Shown: positions 57,663 to 64,000 of the stretch, piece after piece
How the letters are laid out: each line of letters opens with the position of its first letter
Position numbering within the stretch: the first letter of the stretch is position 1
Assembly: GCA_018907035.1 (NCBI GenBank)
Contig: JACCIC010000294.1
Span: forward strand, 248,001 to 312,000
Direction of reading: 5' to 3'
Length of the DNA: 64,000 bases
DNA from: Sycobia sp. Sy_11
Taxonomy: Eukaryota; Arthropoda; Insecta; Hymenoptera; Epichrysomallidae
Made by a program: the position numbers and the translations under genes
Notes under the pieces: model-generated
Databases searched by the model: none
What the model was told of the DNA's origin: nothing
What the model saw: the letters and a program-made list of their open reading frames with translations, nothing else

Positions 57663-58810
57663 ATGGCCAGACCACGAGTATCTTGGGTCTATAAATTGAA
57701 CAAGGCAGAAATAGAGAGCGAATTAGAGTTACACAGAGTAAGTACTGAGGGTACTCTTATTTCACTGAGACAAGGTTTAGTTGCTTTTGTGCGCGCTCAT
57801 CCCGAATTATTTAAAGACAAACCCGTTGATAATGAAGATTATAATGAAGAGTTCGACAGAACTAAAGATATAGAAGACATTGAAAACGAATTACAACGCC
57901 TACAACAACAACTCCAGCACCAGCAAATAAATATAGCCAGCTCTAGTCCGATTTTAAACGACAAATCTAATAACACCGCACCTGCGTCGGTCATTTTCAA
58001 ACGACTCCTGCACAAGATACGGCAAAAGTGATAGACCAGATGAGAAAATGGGGATGTCATTTCGAAGGTAAAGACTTGTACTCATTTCTGGAAAGAGTGC
58101 ACGAACTGCAACGTGCATACCGTCTCTCGGACGATCAAATCCTTGGAGGTTTTCCTGATTTGCTCAGAGGAGATGCTCAGCTTTGGCATCGAAATTACGC
58201 CACAAATTTACATACGTTAGCAGAACTGGAAGAAGCTCTTTGGAAATTTTATTTGTCCCCCAGTGAACTGAGGTACCTGGACAGACAAATACATAATAAG
58301 ATACAGGAATCAGGTGAGAGTATACGTAATTTTGCTCACTCACTCATCACGTTAATGCGAAGGCGAGGTGGCTTCACGGACGAATAACAAACAGAGACTA
58401 TGTTTTACAACATGAAAGCGGAAAACCGTTTCCATATTAGCCGTGACAGTGTTAAAAATACGACCGATATAATCCAGCAAGTGGAAAAACTATTAGAGAC
58501 AAAGAAACAAATAGAGAAAGAAGAAAATATAACGAAGATAAATAAAGCAAGTAACTATAAACATAATAACAGACCAGACAATACGAAATATGCACCGAAA
58601 AGTACGTTAGCTACGATTTATGAAAGGCAACAATGCTGTTCGAAATGCAAAGAAAAGGGGCATGACAGATTTAAATGTCCAAATAGATCAAAGATTTTCT
58701 GTTCATATTGTGGGAAGGATAATATCTATACTAGATACTGTAAATGTCATACGCCGGGAAATGGTCCACGGACCGAGCCAACACCGAATCCAGCTCGGCC
58801 CGAGCAATAA
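57663..58810 (+). pseudogene. gag: Gypsy D gag, broken
   Basis: It starts at ATG 57663 (M-A-R-P-R-V-S-W). The N-terminal 120 residues end in a Gln-rich coiled-coil-like stretch. A frameshift near 57990 leads to the capsid-like block (58028-58387; W-G-C-H-F-E-G near its start, L-L-R-G-D-A-Q-L-W). A TAA at 58385-58387 interrupts it, and the same frame resumes to 58810 with the CCHC knuckle C-S-K-C-K-E-K-G-H-D-R-F-K-C and C-S-Y-C-G-K-D-N. The end overlaps pol by about 65 bases in the -1 frame, the usual Gypsy arrangement. Confidence 0.85.
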
Positions 58811-60255
58811 ACCAAGAAAAAGACAATAGAATCTTCGTTAGAGTTATGATAGGAGATTTTGACGTAACAGTACTGCTTGACACCGGATCCGTAAGTTCCT
58901 ACATAAGTGAAAATTTGGCAAAAATATGTTATCGATTTAGTTGGAATTACGAGCCAAGCAATCGTATCGCGGTTCTAGCCAATGGCACCGAAATGGCACT
59001 AGGAAATGTTGTCACAGGGTATATTTATGTACAAGGTATGAAACATTTTTTAGTCATGAAAGGCCTTAATCATCCTATGCTGCTAGGAATGGATGCCCTC
59101 CGTAATTTAAATATAAAATTGCAATTAAATGGGCAAGAAATACTCCAGAGAGAACAAATTCAAACATACCAAGTGTGTACCATAGAAGAGCCCAAGGGAT
59201 TGAAAAATCTAACAAAACAGGACGAGAAACAAATTAAAACCATTATAAATGACGAAATGAACAAATTTAATAAAATGGAAGGGCCAACCCCGTTAATAAA
59301 ACATGAAATAGTGTTAGAAAATAAAATTCCGATGAAACAAAAATATCGACCCCGAAACCCAGCAATGCAGGATTTAATGAACGAAGAAGTTGACAAGATG
59401 CTAAGAAATAACGTAATACGCCCTTCTAGCCGTCCATGGAGTTCACCAGTAGTTATTGTCAAAAAGAAAGATGGCAAAGCACGTTTTTCTGTGGACTTCA
59501 GAAAAGTAAATCAGGTAACTAAAAAAGATGCCTACCCACTACCGCAGATAAACGCAACGTTAGATAAACTACGAGGAGCTAGGTATTTATCTACTATAGA
59601 TTTAAAAAATGGATATTGGCAGGTAGCTCTGACACCTGAAAGTCGTCCAATAACCGCGTTCACCGTACCAGGAAAAGGATTGTTCGAATTTAACGTTATG
59701 CCATTCGGACTACACTCAGTCCCCGCGACGTTTCAACGTCTATTAGATCGCGTTATCACACCGGAATTAACCCAACATGCTTTTGCGTACTTAGATGATA
59801 TTGTAATAGTGTCAAAAACCTATCCAAAATATATTAACCTATTACAAGAAGTATTCCGCCGATTACGAGGCGCATGTTTGAAACCATACGTGGATAAATG
59901 TGAATTTGCTCGTTCCAGTTTAAAGTATCTTGGACACATAATTGATCAAAACGGCCTCCGAACCGATCCAGACAAGGTTGCCGCTGTATTGAATCTTTCT
60001 CCGCCAAGAAACAGTAAAGAAATACAGCGGTTCATGGGTTTAATTTCATGGTATCGTCGGTTTTTGAAAGATATATCGAATGTCGCTGCTCCCTTGCATA
60101 GACTCACCAGAAAGAATGCCAAATGGAACTGGGGCGAGACCGAACAAGAGGCATTTAACAAAATTAAACAACTGCTCACTAATGCACGAGTACTTACTTG
60201 CCCAAACTGGAATAGACCATTTACTCTGCAAACCGATGCAAGTAAGACGGTTTAG
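58744..60255 (+). pseudogene. pol: Gypsy D pol, protease and reverse transcriptase
   Basis: A 503-residue frame. Retropepsin: L-L-D-T-G-S near 58875 (catalytic Asp present) and L-L-G-M-D-A-L near 59080. RT: F-S-V-D-F-R near 59488, A-Y-P-L-P-Q-I near 59530, F-G-L-H-S-V-P-A-T-F-Q-R near 59705 (His replaces the usual Cys/Lys/Thr), Y-L-D-D-I-V-I near 59790, F-M-G-L-I-S-W-Y-R-R near 60032. It ends in RNase H at L-Q-T-D-A-S by a frameshift near 60245. RT itself has no internal stop. The product would lack RNase H and integrase. Confidence 0.9.
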
Positions 60256-60259
60256 GGGC

Positions 60260-61800
60260 TGCCCTAACGCAAACATACGACGAAACCGAGCGAGTGATTG
60301 CTTTCGCCTGTAGGAGCCTGTCTGCTCCAGAAAAGAATTACTCTGCCACCGAATTAGAATGTCTTGCTATAAAATGGGGCATTTGGAAATTCCGCCATTA
60401 TTTAGAGGGTTATCATTTTATAGTATTAACAGATCACCAGTCACTAAAGTGGCTTAATCAAATAGAAAGCCCGTCCGGCCGTCTAGCACGGTGGGCCCTT
60501 GAGCTCAGTCAATATGATTTTGAGATAAAATACAGGCCAGGGACCGATAACTTGCTGGCAGATACTTTATCTAGACAGCCCTTAGAAGTAGCTGCAAGCG
60601 AGTTAAAAAATGAAGACTGGTACGAAAGATGTATGAAAAATGTCCAAAACGAACCGGAAAAATTCCCCGATTTTTGTATCACAAACGGACAATTGTATAA
60701 ACACATTCTGCACACGTTAGACTTTAACGACACAGCAGAAAATCAACAATGGAAAGTGTGTGTCCCGAAAAAAGATCAGCAAAGTATACTAACAGAAGTG
60801 CATGATAATCCGGTTGCAGGACATTTGGGAGTCGCCAAAACTTTGTCCCGGATAGCCAAGAACTACTATTGGCCAGGGATGTTACGGGAAACTGCGGTAT
60901 AAGTACGAAACTATAAATTGTCAAAAATTTAAGGTACAACAACAAAGTCCTGCAGGCACCTTACATGCAACTGCCGTCGATCAACCATGGGAGACAGTAG
61001 CTGTCGATTTGGTAGGCCCACTCCCGAGATCTGCAAAACTTAATATTTGGCTATTAGTAATGCAGGATAAATTTACCAAATGGGTGGAACTACAGGCACT
61101 GCGTAAAGCTACCGGAAAAGCTGTTGCCCATGTAGTCAACGACAAAATAAATTTAAGATTTGGTTGTTCAAAAACGATAATATCCGATAATGGACGACAA
61201 TTCGTATCGAAGGAGTTTACCGAAATGTTGACAAAAGCAGGGATACAACACCGGAAAACACCACCGTATACTCCCCAGTGTAATCCAGTGGAAAGGGCAA
61301 ACCGAGTAATCAAGACAATGATCTCACAATATATTATCACAAATCAAAGATTGGGACGATCATTTAACGGAAATTGCATTTGCTTACAACACGGCTCAGA
61401 GTGAAGCAACTTAATTTACGCCAGCATATCTAAATTTTGGCAGAGAATTGCGTCCTCCAGGTTTTCTAATACAGAGGAAAGGATTATATGCCAAAACGCC
61501 AAGTCAAAACCGTCTAGAAAAGTTACATGATGCCTTAGAGTTTGTCAGAGGACAACAGGCAAGAAGTTTCCAAAAGCAACAACATTATTATAATTTACGC
61601 CGCCGAATTTGGAAACCCACGATTGGCAAGAAAATATTTAAACGGACACATGAATTGTCCAGTAAAACGGATGCCTTTAACGCGAAATTGGCGCCAAAAT
61701 TCGAAGGACCGTTTACAATACATAAATACATAAGCAAATATCACCCGTTTTCTTTGACCTAATAGATAACCACCAAAAGATAATTCGCCCTATTCATATT
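60260..61800 (+). pseudogene. pol: Gypsy D RNase H and integrase, frameshifted
   Basis: RNase H continues at 60294-60902 (E-L-E-C-L-A, T-D-H-Q-S-L-K-W-L, N-L-L-A-D-T-L-S-R), then the integrase zinc region (H-D-N-P-V-A-G-H-L near 60800), whose C-x-x-C part is degraded near 60900-60940. The core in another frame (61009-61404) has D-L-V-G-P-L-P near 61000, S-D-N-G-R-Q-F near 61185 and N-P-V-E-R-A-N near 61285. A third frame (61448-61762) holds the GPY/F-like end (L-A-P-K-F-E-G-P-F near 61690). At least three frameshifts. Confidence 0.86.
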
Positions 61801-61859
61801 AAAGACATGAAGCCGGCTAAAGATAATCTGATGAAAGATGATTTTCCGCCCTGAAAACC

Positions 61860-62051
61860 AATATAAAGGAAGAAGATTCCGAGTTAGAAATTAGTAATCA
61901 TGCAACACCCCAACGAGCAGGAGCTCTGCCAGCGATTGTTAGAACTCAACGTAGCAAATATAAATACGGGAGTACTTATGTCGACAGTTTCGAGCGAGAT
62001 AGGCCGGATATTCCAAGCCAGGGGTGGCGAAGTGAAACACGGAGCATATGA
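61860..62051 (+). other. Open frame overlapping the start of ORF3 in Gypsy D
   Basis: In a second frame, about 60 codons from E-E-D-S-E-L-E-I-S-N to TGA 62049-62051 are open and protein-like (R-T-Q-R-S-K-Y-K-Y-G-S). This may be the former C-terminal tail of Pol overlapping the start of the next ORF. Pol's tail upstream is in a different frame, so one lesion must be assumed. Confidence 0.35.
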
Positions 62052-62385
62052 ACTGAATTTAAATCGAGCTCCTCTGTACTCGGAAACATCACCTAAAATA
62101 TCTACCAGCCACACAATTAAAATAGACTTTCAATTTAAGGGCAAACATTTTGAAGAAAGTTTCGCCGTTGTGGATGAGCAGCCTGTAGACATAATTTTTG
62201 GCATGGGAACCATTTCAAAAATAGGGTACCGTATACTACTGCATGCACGATCACCAGCAGCACCAGAAAGGCGTGCAGAGAAAAGAAAGGAAAGAAGGCG
62301 TGCAATCCAACGAATTTTACATAGGATGGATGACGAGGGCATCAACAGTATTAGTGATTCTGAAGGGATGAGCTACGACGTATAA
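61900..62385 (+). CDS. Gypsy D accessory ORF3, retropepsin-like
   Basis: A 161-residue intact frame from ATG 61900, downstream of integrase. The N-terminal part has V-A-N-I-N-T-G-V-L-M-S-T-V-S-S near residue 17, resembling the D-T-G active-site loop with Asn in place of Asp. The middle reads I-D-F-Q-F-K-G-K-H-F then F-A-V-V-D-E-Q-P-V-D-I-I-F-G-M near residue 105, like the second half of a retroviral-type aspartic protease. The C-terminus is strongly basic (R-R-A-E-K-R-K-E-R-R-R) with an acidic end. No signal peptide or membrane segment, so not an envelope. The protease relationship is my inference from pattern; it may be a catalytically dead protease-fold protein. Confidence 0.55.
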   Translation: MQHPNEQELCQRLLELNVANINTGVLMSTVSSEIGRIFQARGGEVKHGAYELNLNRAPLYSETSPKISTSHTIKIDFQFKGKHFEESFAVVDEQPVDIIFGMGTISKIGYRILLHARSPAAPERRAEKRKERRRAIQRILHRMDDEGINSISDSEGMSYDV

Positions 62386-62640
62386 AGGTAAGAAATTGAT
62401 TGAATTAAGAGTGCCCTCAGAGACATCTACCCAATAATAATTCAAATAGGTAAAATTGTTGAAATTATCGATAGTACATATTAAGTTCGTCGACCTACCG
62501 TCCTTAGAAGGAGAAAATTATACAATCTTCATAAAATGTAAATATTCAAAACAAGGTCAAAGGAGCTTAATAGGTACTGAAGATAATTAGTATTAAGCAA
62601 AAGTTAGTATTATAGAAACCTTGTAATCGAAAAGACTAAA

Positions 62641-62997
62641 ATGTTCACCGAACAACTTATCCGTGCGCGTCGCGAAGCTCTGGCCGCCGAGGCCGAGTAT
62701 AATAATATCTTACGCCAGACGACGTGACCTAGACTCGTGACGAGTACGGGTAAACTACGAGTTGAGAGTATTGAAACACTAGCGGGATTTTCGGGTAGTG
62801 TTAAAAAAAAGGGCCCCGAAGACCCCCCGCACATTATAACCGCCCCTGAAGAGCCTGCCGCCAAGCCTGCACCGCCTGCCGCCAAGCCTGCACCGCCTGC
62901 CGCCGAGCCCGCACCGCCTGCCACCGAACCCGACGTAATTTACCTAACACCACCATCCCCGCCTGATGTGGTGGTGTTAGCCGAAAAAAAGCAGTAG
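62641..62997 (+). pseudogene. Gypsy D accessory ORF4, proline/alanine-rich, one stop
   Basis: From ATG 62641 (M-F-T-E-Q-L-I-R-A-R-R-E-A-L-A) the frame meets TGA at 62725-62727, then continues open to 62997. The start looks like a short amphipathic helix. The second part holds about four tandem Pro/Ala octapeptide-like units (K-P-A-P-P-A-A) and a hydrophobic end (P-P-D-V-V-V-L-A). No known domain. The same-frame continuation suggests a single former protein of about 118 residues. Confidence 0.45.
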
Positions 62998-63005
62998 GCC
63001 TACCA

Positions 63006-63218
63006 GTGAGGCCTGCTCCCGAGTATATACCTGGTGATAGTAAGCACCCCAACGACACCCGGCCGTGGATGGCTTATCGTTACGACGAGGAGGCCACTTT
63101 ATATTTCGGGCTGGGCGCAACGCGGCACAGTCAAACCGTCGGCGGTAGACGTTTCAAAATTCGGATGGACGCAGAAACAGGACAACTAAAGTCCATATCG
63201 TCCTATGGATCGAAATAA
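63006..63218 (+). pseudogene. Gypsy D accessory ORF4 tail, out of frame
   Basis: About 70 codons open in another frame right after ORF4, including P-W-M-A-Y-R-Y-D-E-E and G-R-R-F-K-I-R-M-D-A-E-T-G. It has no ATG start of its own, so it is probably the C-terminus of ORF4 displaced by a frameshift near 63000. No family recognised. Confidence 0.4.
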
Positions 63219-63320
63219 GTAAGCAAAAATAATAAAGACATAACATATAAATTTGCTTTATTCTAATCGCGTAATTATTGATGTTCGCGTAAATATTAAA
63301 GATAAAATTTTCGCTCTGTA

Positions 63321-63333
63321 AACAAGGGGGAAA
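63321..63333 (+). other. Gypsy D polypurine tract
   Basis: AACAAGGGGGAAA directly precedes TGCGACGATCAGG, the start of the 3' LTR. Confidence 0.75.
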
Positions 63334-64000
63334 TGCGACGATCAGGCTGTATTCTCCATACAGCCTAATACGCGCAAAATTTTAATTTCGAATTTAAAAT
63401 AAAATTTTCAAAATTGAAATAATCGGGCAATGCTCCCGACTAGCGGTCAAACGGGCAATAATCAAAACAAGACTATTGCGCGTATGAAATATACCTGCCT
63501 CGCGAACGCAGAACAGGAGAGAGCGGAGGGGAACTCGCGCGCGTCGCGAGAGAGCCGCAGCCGTGTGGCAGACAGCGTCGAAAAGATGTCCCGCGCCCCC
63601 GCGCTCCCCGCGCCAGCGAACTTGGGAGACAGCAAATACACTTGTCGCCGCATTTAAAAATACTTTATTTTTAAATCTATTTTTAGAATACGAAAATAAT
63701 CGAATATATAGAACGTCCCAAAGGACAAAAAATATATATAATTAATTGTATTTTTAGTAAAATAATTATAATGCGTAATTATTTTATTTAATTATTTTAA
63801 GCTTTATATTTGAATGTTTACAATCGATGAATAATAAATTAATTATTGCCTAGTATTAAAAGAATTATTATTGTTTACTACTAGGATGATTACTGTTATA
63901 GTAATTATTATTATTATTTAGTAATAATAATTATTGTCGTTAATTAATATTAAATGGATTAATTTATTGTAATAATGTCATCACCAAAGGTATTATAATA
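63334..64000 (+). repeat. Start of Gypsy D 3' LTR (incomplete at window edge)
   Basis: It begins TGCGACGATCAGGCTGTATT after the polypurine tract. A short hairpin GGCTGTATTCTCCATACAGCC lies near its start. It has a GC-rich middle (63480-63650) and an AT-rich end. No terminal CA or repeat of the LTR end GAAACGTTACA is seen before 64000. Confidence 0.65.

Larger units (their letters stand above)
57240..64000 (+). mobile_element. Ty3/Gypsy element D with accessory ORFs, runs off the window
   Basis: Order: LTR end (to 57317), tRNA-Lys primer-binding site, gag (57663-58810), pol (58744 to about 61800), accessory ORFs (61900-62385, 62641-62997, 63006-63218), polypurine tract and start of a 3' LTR at 63334 that continues past 64000. 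Gag and pol carry several frameshifts and stops, so the copy is inactive. No envelope-like protein was found. Confidence 0.87.

Noticed and set aside
63430..63745. Open frames in the Gypsy D 3' LTR
   Set aside because: Both strands open in GC-rich LTR; no motif.

Overview
This 64 kb window is eukaryotic, AT-rich and almost entirely made of transposable elements. R1-clade non-LTR retrotransposons are known from arthropods, and the BEL/Pao, Ty3/Gypsy, mariner and tRNA-SINE repertoire fits an insect. A hymenopteran such as an ant or wasp is plausible, but nothing here proves it. I found no convincing host gene, no rRNA and no functional tRNA. All recognisable coding sequence belongs to mobile elements, and most of it is broken. 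The only clearly intact gene is a mariner transposase.

Layout from left to right. 1-2858: AT-rich DNA with an old repeat and a GC-rich island. 2864-9963: complete but inactivated BEL/Pao element, plus strand, two LTRs, 5-bp target duplication CACTG. 10226-10434: tRNA-derived SINE, minus strand, 12-bp target duplication. 12505-12903: dispersed repeat with an ATATC-pentamer tail. 13016-14301: mariner with an intact transposase. 14505-15085: array of about 60-bp units. 15085-22743: Gypsy element A, minus strand, decayed, 3' LTR missing. 23110-24170: second copy of the 60-bp array, inverted relative to the first, with an LTR fragment of element A's family inside it. 24662-25092: second copy of the pentamer-tailed repeat. 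26080-30771: Gypsy element C, minus strand, with a deletion fusing gag to RNase H.

31290-31975: simple-sequence-rich interspersed repeats. 32624-47148: Gypsy element B, minus strand, 14.5 kb, inserted in a TA microsatellite. It has 1.2-1.3 kb LTRs, a long pol, an arginine/serine-rich Gag segment, an extra zinc-knuckle ORF after pol, and a 30-bp minisatellite near its 3' end. 47149-49100: AT-rich DNA with a second copy of the old repeat at 190-945. 49129-53745: R1-clade LINE lying exactly within an (AC)n tract. 53746-55160: simple-sequence-rich repeats. 55270-55510: third pentamer-tailed repeat. 57240-64000: Gypsy element D, plus strand, tRNA-Lys primer-binding site, gag and pol, then accessory ORFs including a retropepsin-like one. 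Its 3' LTR runs off the window.

The genes cooperate only within each element: Gag packages the RNA, protease/RT/RNase H/integrase copy and insert it, and the LTRs supply promoter and polyadenylation signals. The most novel-looking material is what Gypsy elements B and D carry downstream of integrase. These are envelope-less accessory ORFs with nucleocapsid-like (B) and protease-like (D) signatures, and in B a minisatellite whose unit resembles that element's own LTR/primer-binding-site junction.
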